The notes under the pieces are model-generated. The model did no database searches and was not told the origin of the DNA. It saw only the letters and a list, made by a program, of their open reading frames with translations. From Rhizobium sp. L51/94 (GTDB lineage: Bacteria > Pseudomonadota > Alphaproteobacteria > Rhizobiales > Rhizobiaceae), in the NCBI RefSeq assembly GCF_019355555.1, contig NZ_CP072141.1, positions 1,172,001 through 1,236,000 on the forward strand: DNA of 64,000 bases, given 5' to 3'. Positions 1-8,602 of the stretch are shown here, in pieces. Position numbers and translations under genes: made by a program. Within the stretch, counting starts at the first letter, position 1. The number at the start of each line of letters is the position of its first letter.

Positions 1-41
1 CGGACGCCCCAGAATTTGAGTTCAAGCAGATCGCTTTTCAT
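1..41 (-). CDS. 5' end of a probable MBL-fold metallo-hydrolase (partial)
   Basis: Only the first 13 codons, read leftward from an ATG at 41, lie in the window. They encode a short N-terminus ending in Phe-Trp-Gly-Val-Arg, which matches the FWGVRGSIP opening that many bacterial metallo-beta-lactamase-fold hydrolases carry. The rest of the gene, including the metal-binding HxHxDH motif, is outside the window, so the call rests on one short motif. No strong Shine-Dalgarno precedes the ATG. The gene is divergent from glgX. Confidence 0.4.
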   Translation of the reverse strand, partial: MKSDLLELKFWGV

Positions 42-396
42 GCTCGTTTTTATACCAATTCCCCATTGCCGACAACGTAACCACACTTTTTCCTCCGTGC
101 GAAGCCAGCAATTTCCATAAAAGTTTCCATCAGGCGAAAACCAAATCACCGAAAACCCGGCCCCGACCTTCGGCGCGCGCGCGTAAGGTCGGCTTTGTGC
201 GTTTTCGCGGGAACCTAAGCATCTTCTTAACGTTTAAATTGTCGGCATCGTAATGCCTGCCGATCCAGAAATTTTGCAAACGGTGCATCATCTCCTTGTC
301 GATATTTCATCGCATAATGCCGCAGCGCCTGTGCTCGACAAAGCGATGGGCGCGTTTGCCTGATCTGACAACCAACCCAAGAACGGACCTATCCTT
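42..396. other. Divergent intergenic region upstream of glgX
   Basis: About 355 bases without a convincing gene, between a leftward start codon at 41 and glgX. It should hold promoters for both directions, but I could not identify a good -35/-10 pair. The only structure seen is an inverted repeat at 163-192 (listed separately). The part up to about 250 is AT-richer than the flanking genes. Confidence 0.5.
163..192. repeat. 8-bp inverted repeat (hairpin)
   Basis: CCGACCTT at 163-170 is perfectly complementary to AAGGTCGG at 185-192, with a GC-alternating 14-base loop. There is no clear T-run on the plus-strand side, so it is not a classical intrinsic terminator. It may be a transcription-insulating or regulatory hairpin between the divergent genes. 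Confidence 0.35.
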
Positions 397-2562
397 ATGA
401 GTTTTTCATTCTCGGAACTAGACTTCATGAAGCCGGAACTCGGCGCCGAATACACCGGCGCCGGAACGCATTTTGCGGTGTTTTCGGCCAATGCCGAGAA
501 GATTGAACTTTGCCTCTACACGGATGACGGCAAGACGGAAACAGCCCGCATGGCGCTGCCAAAGCGGGAAGGCGATATCTGGTCGGGTTATATCGCCGGC
601 CTCGGCCCAGGCACGGTCTACGGCTACCGCGCTCACGGCCCCTACGATCCAGCCAATGGCCACCGCTTCAACCCCAACAAGCTGCTTCTCGACCCATACG
701 CCAAGCAGATCATTGGTGACATAAAGTGGGATGACGCGCTCTACGGATATACGATTGGCGCCGAGGATGGCGATCTCTCGTTCGACGAGCGTGACAGCGG
801 TCCGTTCATGGTAAAGGGCGTTGTTCAGGATTCTGATTTCGACTGGGATGGAGACAAGGCAATCCGGCGCCCCTGGACGGAAACCGTTATCTACGAAGCC
901 CATGTCCGCGGCATGACGATGACCCACCCGGATGTTCCTGACGCCTTGCGCGGCACCTTTCTCGGCATGTGCAGCGATCCGATTATCGAGCACCTGACAA
1001 AGCTCGGCATTTCTGCCATCGAGCTCTTGCCGATCCAGTCCTTCGTCGATGACCGCTACCTCGAGGAAAAGAACCTCCGCAACTACTGGGGCTACCAGAC
1101 CCTTGGCTTCTTCGCGCCGATGAACCGCTTCATGTCGAGCAACAAGATCACCGAAATCAAGACGATGGTGCGCAAGTTCCACGCCGCCGGCATCGAAGTG
1201 ATCATGGACGTCGTCTACAATCACACTGCAGAGGGTTCCGAACGCGGACCTACGATGAGCTTCAGGGGGCTGGACAACCAGAGCTATTATCGCCTGTCGC
1301 CGGACGATCAGCGCCACACCTTTGATACCACGGGCACCGGCAACACCCTGAACGTGTCGCATCCGATGGTGCTGCGCATGGTGCTCGACAGCCTTCGCTA
1401 CTGGGTCGGCGTCATGCACATTGACGGTTTCCGCTTCGATCTGGCGAGCACGCTCGGCCGCGAGGAAATGGAGTTCGACCGCCAGGGCGGCTTCTTCGAC
1501 GCAATTCGCCAGGATCCGGTCCTCGCCGGCGTCAAGCTGATTGCCGAGCCGTGGGACATCGGCGAGGGCGGTTATCAGGTTGGCGGCTTCCCCTATCCCT
1601 TCCGCGAATGGAACGACAAGTTCCGCGACACCGTCCGGACCTACTGGACAGGCGAGGGCGGTCAGATTTCAAAGCTTGCGACGCGTCTCGCCGGCTCGGC
1701 AAGGCAGTTCAACCACTCCGACCGTGGCGCTACCACGTCTATCAACCTGCTTAGCGCCCATGACGGCTTCACATTGATGGACACCGTGTCGTTCAACGAG
1801 AAGCACAATGAGGCCAACGGCGAAAACAACAATGACGGCCATTCCGACAATCACTCGGACAACATGGGCGTTGAGGGCGCGACAGACGATCCCGAGATCA
1901 ACGCTGCCCGCGCCCGTCGCCGTCGCAACATGATCATGACGCTGATGCTGAGCCAGGGCGTGCCGATGATTGTCGGTGGCGATGAAGTCGGCAACAGCCA
2001 GGGTGGCAACAACAACGCCTATTGCCAGGACAACGAGATCGGCTGGACGGACTGGAACGGTCTGAAAGATCCCTTCCTCGAATTCTGCCAAAAGGCCGTC
2101 GCCTTCAGGAAGGCTCATCCCGTCCTTCGCCAGGAGCGCTTTCTGACCGGTGACACCTCGGAAGACGGTCGCGCTGAGATCGCCTGGTTCAAGCCCGACG
2201 GCAACCAGATGGACGACGGCGCCTGGGATGATGGCGAATTGCGCGTCCTGGGTGTCTACATCGGTAAGAGTGTCCATGCTACCGATAGCGAAGTCCTCGA
2301 CGACCTGTTCATGGTGTTCAATGCGGGCGGCGACTGTGAATTCCATCTTCCTGAATTGGGGGAGGGTGAAAAATGGTGCCGCGTCGTGGATACTGGCACG
2401 GAAGAAACCTTCAAAACCCATGAGGTTGAAAACACGGTTGTCGTCTACGCCGCGAGTGTCGCGGTATTCGCACCGAAAGCCGATGAGCCGGATCAGCCGA
2501 AGACTGCCGAGCGCAAGCGTTGGTTCCACTTTGGTCGTCAGGCTCAACCCGACAGGAAATAG
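397..2562 (+). CDS. glgX: Glycogen debranching enzyme GlgX
   Basis: Cytoplasmic GH13 isoamylase-type enzyme that hydrolyses alpha-1,6 branches of phosphorylase-limited glycogen. The protein has 721 residues, slightly longer than the usual 650-710. It has an N-terminal CBM48-like beta domain (about 10-120) and then the (beta/alpha)8 barrel with the GH13 regions visible: DVVYNHT near residue 270, DGFRFDLAS near 343 (nucleophile Asp), EPWD near 383 (acid Glu) and HDGF near 454. The last 30 residues are a charged Lys/Arg-rich tail. The ATG at 397 is preceded only by a weak purine stretch; ATG 427 is possible but has no better ribosome site. The usual glg partners (glgA, glgB, glgC, glgP) are not in the window, so this copy is either separate or the end of a cluster beyond the left edge. 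Confidence 0.93.
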   Translation: MSFSFSELDFMKPELGAEYTGAGTHFAVFSANAEKIELCLYTDDGKTETARMALPKREGDIWSGYIAGLGPGTVYGYRAHGPYDPANGHRFNPNKLLLDPYAKQIIGDIKWDDALYGYTIGAEDGDLSFDERDSGPFMVKGVVQDSDFDWDGDKAIRRPWTETVIYEAHVRGMTMTHPDVPDALRGTFLGMCSDPIIEHLTKLGISAIELLPIQSFVDDRYLEEKNLRNYWGYQTLGFFAPMNRFMSSNKITEIKTMVRKFHAAGIEVIMDVVYNHTAEGSERGPTMSFRGLDNQSYYRLSPDDQRHTFDTTGTGNTLNVSHPMVLRMVLDSLRYWVGVMHIDGFRFDLASTLGREEMEFDRQGGFFDAIRQDPVLAGVKLIAEPWDIGEGGYQVGGFPYPFREWNDKFRDTVRTYWTGEGGQISKLATRLAGSARQFNHSDRGATTSINLLSAHDGFTLMDTVSFNEKHNEANGENNNDGHSDNHSDNMGVEGATDDPEINAARARRRRNMIMTLMLSQGVPMIVGGDEVGNSQGGNNNAYCQDNEIGWTDWNGLKDPFLEFCQKAVAFRKAHPVLRQERFLTGDTSEDGRAEIAWFKPDGNQMDDGAWDDGELRVLGVYIGKSVHATDSEVLDDLFMVFNAGGDCEFHLPELGEGEKWCRVVDTGTEETFKTHEVENTVVVYAASVAVFAPKADEPDQPKTAERKRWFHFGRQAQPDRK

Positions 2563-2574
2563 CAGGCAGCTTCG

Positions 2575-3609
2575 ATGAGCGAAATATCGATCACAGATCT
2601 TGGTCTTGTGTATGTGAACGACAGCGAACCTGGTATACGCCGCCATCGAAGAGGCACAGGCTTTTCCTACAGGCTGCCGGACGGCAGCGTGCTCAACGAC
2701 GCGGTCCATCGCAAGCGGATCGCGTCGCTCGGTCTTCCGCCCGCCTATGACAATGTCTGGATCTGCCTGCAGGAAAACGGCCACCTGCAGGCAACCGGCA
2801 TGGATGCGCGCGGACGCAAGCAGTACCGCTACCACAAGGAGTGGCAGTCGCACCGGAGCGTGGAGAAATTCCACCAGCTCATCGAATTCGGTCAGGCATT
2901 ACCGAAAATGCGCCGCGCCGTCCTGCGTCACCTCGATGGTGGCATGGATGACATCCACGGTGTCCTTGCTGCGTTGGCCACGTTGCTCGACGAGGCCCAT
3001 CTGCGCGTGGGCAATCAGAGCTATGCGCGCGAAAACGGCACCTATGGCGCGACCACTCTTCTGAAACGCCACCTTAAACTCAACGGCGGGCGTATCGAGC
3101 TTCGGTTCATCGCCAAGGGTGGCAAGAGGGTGCAGCGGAGCCTGAAACATCCGCGTCTGCAAAGGATGCTGGAAGAGATCGCCGATCTGCCCGGTCGCCA
3201 GTTGTTTGCTTGGAAAGACGAACACGGGTTGCTGAGACCAATCGATTCGGGCCGCCTCAATCTTTACCTCGGAGAAATCTCCGGCCTTTCCGTCTCGGCA
3301 AAGACATTTCGAACCTGGGGTGGCTCGCTCGCCGCCTTCACCTCCGCCCGCAATGCGCTGGAAAAAGGCATGCGGCCGACGGTCAAGGAAATGTCCGAGG
3401 CGTCTGCCGAGGTGCTCCACAACACGCCGGCAATTTCACGTTCGAGCTACATACATCCGTCGATAATTGCTCTTGCAGACAAGCAGCATTCTCTCGACGA
3501 AGAGGTCTTCGCGCCCCTCGTCGAACCCCTGCGTGGTCTTCGGGCTGACGAAAACCGATTGCTCGATTTTCTGATCAGGCGCAGTGAAGAGAGCAGTCCA
3601 TCGGCATAG
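2575..3609 (+). CDS. DNA topoisomerase IB (poxvirus type)
   Basis: Eukaryotic/poxvirus-like type IB topoisomerase that relaxes supercoils by transient 3'-phosphotyrosyl nicking. The 344-residue length is normal for the bacterial family. It has a small N-terminal DNA-clamp domain (1-90) and a catalytic domain with candidate active-site residues Arg144 (in LRVGN), Lys184 (in AKGGKR), Arg246 (in FRTWGG) and the nucleophile Tyr292 (in SSYIHP). It starts 12 bases after glgX and is followed by a small unknown gene and a Ku gene on the same strand. Co-transcription with NHEJ-type genes is plausible but not shown. Confidence 0.9.
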   Translation: MSEISITDLGLVYVNDSEPGIRRHRRGTGFSYRLPDGSVLNDAVHRKRIASLGLPPAYDNVWICLQENGHLQATGMDARGRKQYRYHKEWQSHRSVEKFHQLIEFGQALPKMRRAVLRHLDGGMDDIHGVLAALATLLDEAHLRVGNQSYARENGTYGATTLLKRHLKLNGGRIELRFIAKGGKRVQRSLKHPRLQRMLEEIADLPGRQLFAWKDEHGLLRPIDSGRLNLYLGEISGLSVSAKTFRTWGGSLAAFTSARNALEKGMRPTVKEMSEASAEVLHNTPAISRSSYIHPSIIALADKQHSLDEEVFAPLVEPLRGLRADENRLLDFLIRRSEESSPSA

Positions 3610-3680
3610 TAGGTCTTGGCTCCAGGAACCATTTGCCCCTGCAGCAGTTGCAACCTGAACAATGCGTTGTGGAGGTAGTG

Positions 3681-3932
3681 ATGAAAGACGTCCAAGACAG
3701 CAAGGCCTCCAGGCAGCCGGATCCCCGCGATCGTTTGATAGTCGCGCTTTACGCGCAGCTAAAGGCGGAACGTGAAACCCGCGAGGCGCTGGAATGGCTC
3801 ATCCATAACGGCACCTTGTCGAGCGCGGTTCTGGAGGCGGTCGCTGGCGATGCCGTGCCCGCTGCCAGCAGTGACGAGCTGGCTGCTGTCGAAAAGATCG
3901 TCGCCTTAGACAACCGTCGTCGCGGACACTGA
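3681..3932 (+). CDS. Small hypothetical protein between topoisomerase IB and Ku
   Basis: An 83-residue protein I do not recognise. The start at 3681 is chosen because GGAGG at 3671-3675 sits 5 bases before it; an upstream in-frame ATG at 3633 lacks a ribosome site. The predicted protein is charged and mostly helical, with a central segment of alternating Lys/Glu/Arg followed by an Ala/Val/Glu-rich C-terminal half; there are no cysteines, signal peptide or membrane segment. It ends 2 bases before the Ku start, so the two genes are almost certainly translated from one message. Confidence 0.65.
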   Translation: MKDVQDSKASRQPDPRDRLIVALYAQLKAERETREALEWLIHNGTLSSAVLEAVAGDAVPAASSDELAAVEKIVALDNRRRGH

Positions 3933-3934
3933 TC

Positions 3935-4768
3935 ATGACAGCACGAGCAAGCTGGAAGGGGCAGTTGACCATCGGCGCACTAAGCTGCTCGGTAGGGCTC
4001 TACACTGCGGTATCGTCCTCCGAACGTCTTTCATTCCACATCATCAATCGCAAGACCGGCAATCGCGTCGAGCGCCAGTTCGTCGACAGCGAGACAGGCA
4101 AGCCCGTGGAGCGGGACGATCAGATCAAAGGCTACCTGCTGGACGATGGTGAGTACCTCGTCATGGAAGGCGACGAGCTCGCCTCGATAGTGCCCGAAAG
4201 TGATAAGGTCCTGTCGATCGAAAGCTTTATCGGCTGGGACGATATCGACCGGCTGTATTTCGACAGACCCTATTTCCTGATCCCGGTCAGTGACGATGAT
4301 CGCGAGGTCCTGGCGCTGGTGATCGAAGCGATGAATCGGGAAAAGGTTGCCGCTCTCGCCCACGCTGTCCTATTCCGCCGGTACCGGACGCTGCTGGTTC
4401 GTCCCTATGAAAAAGGTCTCGTCGCCACGATGCTCAATTTCGACTACGAGGTCCGTTCCGAGGCCGATGCCTTCGAGGATATACCCGAGCTCGAGGTGAC
4501 AGGGGAAATGCTGGAGCTGGCAAGCCACATCATCGATACCAAGAAGGGCACCTTCGACGCCTCCGCCTTTGACGACCGATACGAAGAGGCATTGGTGGAA
4601 CTGGTCAAGGCGAAGGTGGAGGGCAAGCCTCTGCCGAAGAAGCCGCCAGTAAAAGAAGAGAAGGTCGTCGATCTCATGCAGGCCTTGCGCGAGAGCGCGG
4701 GCATGGCGAAGCCCAAGCCCGGGGCAAAGACAAAGAAAGCGCCAGCGCAGACAAAGAAAGCCGGCTAA
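3935..4768 (+). CDS. ku: Ku protein, non-homologous end joining (copy 1)
   Basis: Bacterial Ku homologue of 277 residues, expected to form a ring-shaped dimer that threads onto DNA double-strand ends and recruits LigD. It opens with the typical WKGQLTIGALSCSVGLYTA beta strand, followed by the core barrel (about 1-230, with the characteristic FHIINRKTGNRV and FIGWDDIDRLYFDRPYFLIP stretches). The C-terminus from about 245 is a Lys/Pro/Ala-rich tail of the kind that binds DNA in some bacterial Ku proteins. The gene is 2 bases from the preceding small ORF and converges tail-to-tail with a second Ku gene 17 bases away. No ligD is in the window. Confidence 0.93.
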   Translation: MTARASWKGQLTIGALSCSVGLYTAVSSSERLSFHIINRKTGNRVERQFVDSETGKPVERDDQIKGYLLDDGEYLVMEGDELASIVPESDKVLSIESFIGWDDIDRLYFDRPYFLIPVSDDDREVLALVIEAMNREKVAALAHAVLFRRYRTLLVRPYEKGLVATMLNFDYEVRSEADAFEDIPELEVTGEMLELASHIIDTKKGTFDASAFDDRYEEALVELVKAKVEGKPLPKKPPVKEEKVVDLMQALRESAGMAKPKPGAKTKKAPAQTKKAG

Positions 4769-4785
4769 TCAGTTCTTTGGCCGAG

Positions 4786-5592
4786 TTATCGCCCCTTGGG
4801 TGTCTGGTTTGCTTCGATGCTCTTCTTCAGCGCATCCATGATGTTGATGACGTTGCCAGATGTCGCGGGAGCTTCTTTGCAAGCAGGTGCCGGCTTCTTG
4901 CCGCGTCCCTTTTTCTTCGCCTTGATCAATGCTGCGAGTTTGTCTTGGATAGGGTCGAGCGTCAACTCGGGAGACCAGTCCACCTTGCGCTTTTCGATCA
5001 GCGTCTTCATCAGGACAAGTGCCTCTGCTTCCGGCTTTTCTGCCACTGCAAAGGATTTGTCCGGCTCACGCACCTCGTCGCCATAACGCAGCGTCCAGAG
5101 GACAATGCCGTTGCCGCTCGGCTCCAGCAACACAGCACGCTCGCGCCGGTTCAGCACAAGGCGCGCGATCCCGACCACCCCGCTGGCCTTCATGGCCTCC
5201 CGAATGACGCAGAAGGCTTCCAGACCCACCTTGTCCTCAGGCGCCAGAAAATGCGGAGCGTCGTAGTAGATCCAGTCGATCGAGTTTTTTGGCACGAAGG
5301 TGTCGATACTGATGGCGCGATTGCTTTCGAGGGCGACAGCCTCGATCTCCTCGTCCTCGAGGAAGATGTAATCGTCGTCGCCGCGCTCGTAACCCTTCAC
5401 CTGCTGATCGTCTGGCACAGGCTTGCCGGTGCCGGAATCGATGTAGTGGCTTTCCAGCCGGTTTCCACTCTTCCGATTGATCACATTGAACCTGATCTTG
5501 GCATTGTCCGTCGTCGCCGGCGTCAGCGATACCTGGCAGGTCACCAGGGAGAGTTTCAAATAGCCTTTCCAGTATCGGGGCTGTTTTGCCAA
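4786..5592 (-). CDS. ku: Ku protein, non-homologous end joining (copy 2)
   Basis: Second Ku homologue (268 residues), clearly diverged from copy 1 but colinear with it: YWKGYLKLSLVTCQVSL at the N-terminus, FNVINRKSGNRLESHYID, then a core barrel ending in ELTLDPIQDKLAALIKAK. The Lys-rich tail is shorter. The reading frame begins with TTG at 5592; a GGAG lies about 8 bases upstream and no in-frame ATG fits the conserved N-terminus. The gene is downstream of the GST-like gene on the same strand (24-base gap). Two Ku paralogues may form homo- or heterodimers, as described for the multiple ku genes of Sinorhizobium meliloti; which applies here cannot be read from sequence. Confidence 0.92.
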   Translation of the reverse strand: MAKQPRYWKGYLKLSLVTCQVSLTPATTDNAKIRFNVINRKSGNRLESHYIDSGTGKPVPDDQQVKGYERGDDDYIFLEDEEIEAVALESNRAISIDTFVPKNSIDWIYYDAPHFLAPEDKVGLEAFCVIREAMKASGVVGIARLVLNRRERAVLLEPSGNGIVLWTLRYGDEVREPDKSFAVAEKPEAEALVLMKTLIEKRKVDWSPELTLDPIQDKLAALIKAKKKGRGKKPAPACKEAPATSGNVINIMDALKKSIEANQTPKGR

Positions 5593-5616
5593 AATCTGTC
5601 TCCATCCCTTTCGCGA

Positions 5617-6351
5617 CTACGCGATGTCCTGATCCAGCTCGGGGTAGTGTCGGAATATGCCGTCCTCGTTGAACGGGAGGCGCCTCTCGGATTGCAGGTA
5701 ACGTGCGATGTTGGGTCTCTGGGCGACAGCATCGCGAAGCGCGATCAGCAAAGGATATCGAGGGGCGTAGCCTTTCATGGCGCGCGGAAACGCATAAGTC
5801 AGGCCTTCGACGACCTGGAGCAGAGACAGGTCCACATAACTCAGCGATGGCCCCACGCTGTATGTGGGGCCGGAAGTATTCGCCTTCAGGATACGCTCGA
5901 AATAGCCGAGGTACTTCGGAATGCGTTCCTGGATGAAAGCTTCCGCCCGCAGCTTTGCCGCGTCTTTCTGGTCTTCGTAATATTGCGATGTGGAGATTGG
6001 GTGGTGCGTGTCGTGAACCTCGGACACGAGGTCCGTGATCGTCAGCTGCAAGCCGTTGGCAACAAACCGTTGCTCGTCTCCCGCCGGCGCCAGGCCGAGC
6101 TTCGGCCCCAGATAAAGAAGGATATTGGCAACATGCGACACGAAGAGCTCGCCATCCTTCAGGAACGGCGGTGAGAATGGAATCTGGGGGCGCTTTTCAC
6201 GCTTCATAATCTCCAGCATGGCACCCGTTCCCCGGCCGGGACCGTCGGCGCGGGTCACATCGACGTAGTCAGCGCCAGCTTCTTCCAAGGCGAGGCGGAC
6301 AAACTCACCGCGGCCTTGTAGTCCGTCCCAGTAATATAACTCATAAGTCAT
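5617..6351 (-). CDS. Glutathione S-transferase family protein
   Basis: A 244-residue protein with an N-terminal thioredoxin-like domain (MTYELYYWDGLQGRGEFVRLALEEAG, resembling the sigma/alpha-type GST opening YYxxxGRgexxRLALeeaG) and an all-helical C-terminal half (about 95-230, with the SYVDLSLLQVVEGL hydrophobic helix). It probably conjugates glutathione or reduces a peroxide; the substrate is unknown. The start at 6351 is chosen over GTG/ATG at 6369 because the family N-terminus begins there. It lies between a DUF2934 gene upstream and Ku copy 2 downstream, all on the minus strand, a plausible stress operon. Confidence 0.8.
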   Translation of the reverse strand: MTYELYYWDGLQGRGEFVRLALEEAGADYVDVTRADGPGRGTGAMLEIMKREKRPQIPFSPPFLKDGELFVSHVANILLYLGPKLGLAPAGDEQRFVANGLQLTITDLVSEVHDTHHPISTSQYYEDQKDAAKLRAEAFIQERIPKYLGYFERILKANTSGPTYSVGPSLSYVDLSLLQVVEGLTYAFPRAMKGYAPRYPLLIALRDAVAQRPNIARYLQSERRLPFNEDGIFRHYPELDQDIA

Positions 6352-6456
6352 CGAATCTCGCCATGTCATTGGGTCGTTTGGGTCGCCGCTGCAGACCTTC
6401 GGACCCGCTGAAAGACTGGTGCTTAACGGATGACCGTGCAGTTTACGGAGGTGGGG

Positions 6457-6723
6457 CTACGCTTTCGCAGTCACATCCTTCTTGGTCGACCGCTTCGGCG
6501 AAAGGGCTGGCGCTGGTGTTGACCCATTGGCTTTTGCCGCCTTGGAAGAGGTGGTCTTTGCTTTCGGCTTCACGGCAAGGCCGTGTGGCGCCGTCGTTTC
6601 CATGACGGCCCTTTCCTTGGTCGCCTGTTCCCAGTGGATTGAGTCTCTCCCTGTTGGATAGCCTTCCTCCTCCCAGAGTGCGTAAGCGCGTTTCATAATC
6701 CATTCGTCTCGGGATTCCGTCAT
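6457..6723 (-). CDS. DUF2934 domain protein with Lys-rich tail (copy 1)
   Basis: An 88-residue protein. Residues 4-35 match the short DUF2934 motif (helix with RAYALWEEEGYPTGRD followed by HWEQA), a domain of unknown function common in Rhizobiales. The remainder is a low-complexity Lys/Ala/Ser/Thr/Pro tail resembling histone-H1-like or DNA-binding tails. The start at 6723 is supported by AAGGAG about 7 bases upstream; upstream in-frame ATGs have no ribosome site. A paralogue lies at 26627-26887. Its position before the GST-like gene and Ku copy 2 suggests, but does not prove, a stress-linked role. Confidence 0.75.
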   Translation of the reverse strand: MTESRDEWIMKRAYALWEEEGYPTGRDSIHWEQATKERAVMETTAPHGLAVKPKAKTTSSKAAKANGSTPAPALSPKRSTKKDVTAKA

Positions 6724-7045
6724 CGCTTTTCTCCTTGGCAGCTTGGAAAGCTTAACTTCTTGGGAAATGCAAAGTTCCAGCTCCGCTGACACGTCTGTTG
6801 GATATCGGGTCGCAGCGTCGCGATGGCGCTGCCAGAACTGGGGCGATATTGGGACCAGGGAAACCCGCTCGTCGCGAACATCAGGTCGCATCAACATTGC
6901 CGCAAAATCAATATGAGCCGGCAATGGCGCTTGTTCAATTCAAAAACGTAATCCCTCGTTTTTTGCAGTGCAAAACCGCCCCTCTACACCCCGCTCCCCT
7001 CAACCCTTCGATTGCGCACAATTCCGGCACCGTTATAGTCGCCCG

Positions 7046-8509
7046 ATGTTCAGCATTATCATTGCCTACTGGCCCCATATCCTTCTCTTTCTGTCGGTTG
7101 CCATGGGTGCAACTGCGGCTATTCATGCCGCCATGACGAAGGAAGACGTGCGTGCCGCCATCGGATGGGTCGCTCTCATCGTCTTGTCTCCCATCGTCGG
7201 TGCGCTTCTATACGCGGTCGCGGGTATCAACCGCATCCGGCGGGCGGCGCTGACATCCCAGCGAGACATGCTTTTCAGGCAGGAAACGCGCAGTGAACTG
7301 GCGATCTTCGAAGCTGACAGCGAGGCGCTGCGGATTGCCTATGGGCAGCGTTTTGGCGCGATGAAGGTGCTGGGAGATCGCGTCACCCGCCATCCCATGA
7401 CCAGTGGCAATTCCATCAAGATGCTGGAGGGCGGCGATGTCGCCTACCCGGCGATGCTGGAGGAAATCAATGCCGCGGAGCGCAGCATCATCCTCGAAAC
7501 CTACATCTTCGATCGCGATCCCATCGGGCTGAGGATCGCCGATGCGCTGATTGCTGCCGTCCGGCGCGGAATCACTGTTCGCGTGCTGATCGATGCCGTC
7601 GGCGCCCGCTATTCGGTGCCAAGCATCATGGGCCACCTGAAGGAGGGTGGGGTTACGGTCGACGTCTTCAACGGCAATGTCATCATTGGCCTCCGGCTGC
7701 CCTATGCCAACCTCAGAACCCACCGCAAGATCCTGATCGTCGACGGGCGCGTAGCGTTAACCGGCGGCATGAACATCCGGAAGGGCTTCACGACAGAGTT
7801 TGCCGGCGAACAGGCTGCCCACGATGCGCATTTCCGCGTCACCGGTCCGGCCGTCGCAGACCTGTTCCACACCGCGTCCGAAGACTGGCGTTTTGCCACC
7901 GGGGAAATCCTCCAGGGCGATGAATGGCGAATGGCAGAGCAGCAGAGGGATCCGGATGCACCGATCCTGATGCGCATCGTCTCATCCGGTCCAGACCGGA
8001 GCCTCGAGACTAACCACAAGATGCTGATTGGCGCGTTTTCAGTCGCCCGCAGCTCGATCCTGATCATGTCCCCCTATTTTCTGCCGGATCGCGAATTGAT
8101 CAGCGCCCTGATCACGGCAGCGCGACGCGGCGTAACGGTCGATATCGTCGTGCCTGCGGCCAATAATCTGGTGCTCGTCGACCGCGCCATGACAGCGCAG
8201 TTCGATCAGATGCTGAAGAACTACTGCCGTATCTGGCGCGCGAAAGGCGCTTTCAATCATTCAAAGCTGCTGTCGATCGACGATGTCTGGGCCTATGTCG
8301 GCTCGTCCAATCTGGATCCTCGTTCGATGCGGCTGAACTTCGAGGTCGATATGGAGGTCATCGACCGGAGTTTCGCAAAGAAGATCGGCGACCATATCCG
8401 CGAAGTCCTGTCGACTTCGGAGCAGGTCGAGCAGCATGCGCTGCGCAAGAGACCGTTCCTGGTGCGGTTGCTGGAAAAGGTCCTCTGGCTCGGATCACCT
8501 TTTCTTTAG
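7046..8509 (+). CDS. Cardiolipin synthase / phospholipase D family protein
   Basis: Membrane-bound PLD-superfamily enzyme of 487 residues, expected to make cardiolipin from phosphatidylglycerol (or phosphatidylglycerol plus another head-group donor). Two N-terminal transmembrane helices (about 3-22 and 32-55) are followed by two HKD motifs: HRKILIVDG beginning near residue 226 and HSKLLSIDD near 405, each trailed by the Gly-Gly or Gly-Ser-Ser-Asn signature. The start at ATG 7046 places the first membrane helix at the N-terminus as in the family; a longer reading from 6968 adds an unconserved stretch. It is followed by an endonuclease/exonuclease/phosphatase gene, the same pairing as ybhO (clsB)-ybhP in E. 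coli. Confidence 0.88.
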   Translation: MFSIIIAYWPHILLFLSVAMGATAAIHAAMTKEDVRAAIGWVALIVLSPIVGALLYAVAGINRIRRAALTSQRDMLFRQETRSELAIFEADSEALRIAYGQRFGAMKVLGDRVTRHPMTSGNSIKMLEGGDVAYPAMLEEINAAERSIILETYIFDRDPIGLRIADALIAAVRRGITVRVLIDAVGARYSVPSIMGHLKEGGVTVDVFNGNVIIGLRLPYANLRTHRKILIVDGRVALTGGMNIRKGFTTEFAGEQAAHDAHFRVTGPAVADLFHTASEDWRFATGEILQGDEWRMAEQQRDPDAPILMRIVSSGPDRSLETNHKMLIGAFSVARSSILIMSPYFLPDRELISALITAARRGVTVDIVVPAANNLVLVDRAMTAQFDQMLKNYCRIWRAKGAFNHSKLLSIDDVWAYVGSSNLDPRSMRLNFEVDMEVIDRSFAKKIGDHIREVLSTSEQVEQHALRKRPFLVRLLEKVLWLGSPFL

Positions 8510-8602
8510 CGCCAAACGGGCATTGGGGACTGGCGGTCGCGTCGGCCGGCCCTATAGTCGGGAGAAGCGACATCGCGGTCGCCTGCAAGCTGGTCGAGTG
8601 AA

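Noticed and set aside
5411..5425. Sigma-54-like TGGCAC...TTGC sequence
   Set aside because: The spacer is 4 rather than 5 bases and it lies inside the Ku coding region, so it is most likely chance.
4777..6174. A 465-codon plus-strand frame across Ku copy 2 and the GST-like gene
   Set aside because: It lies fully antisense to two genes with clear family motifs; long antisense frames are common in GC-rich DNA and the translation has no recognisable domain.
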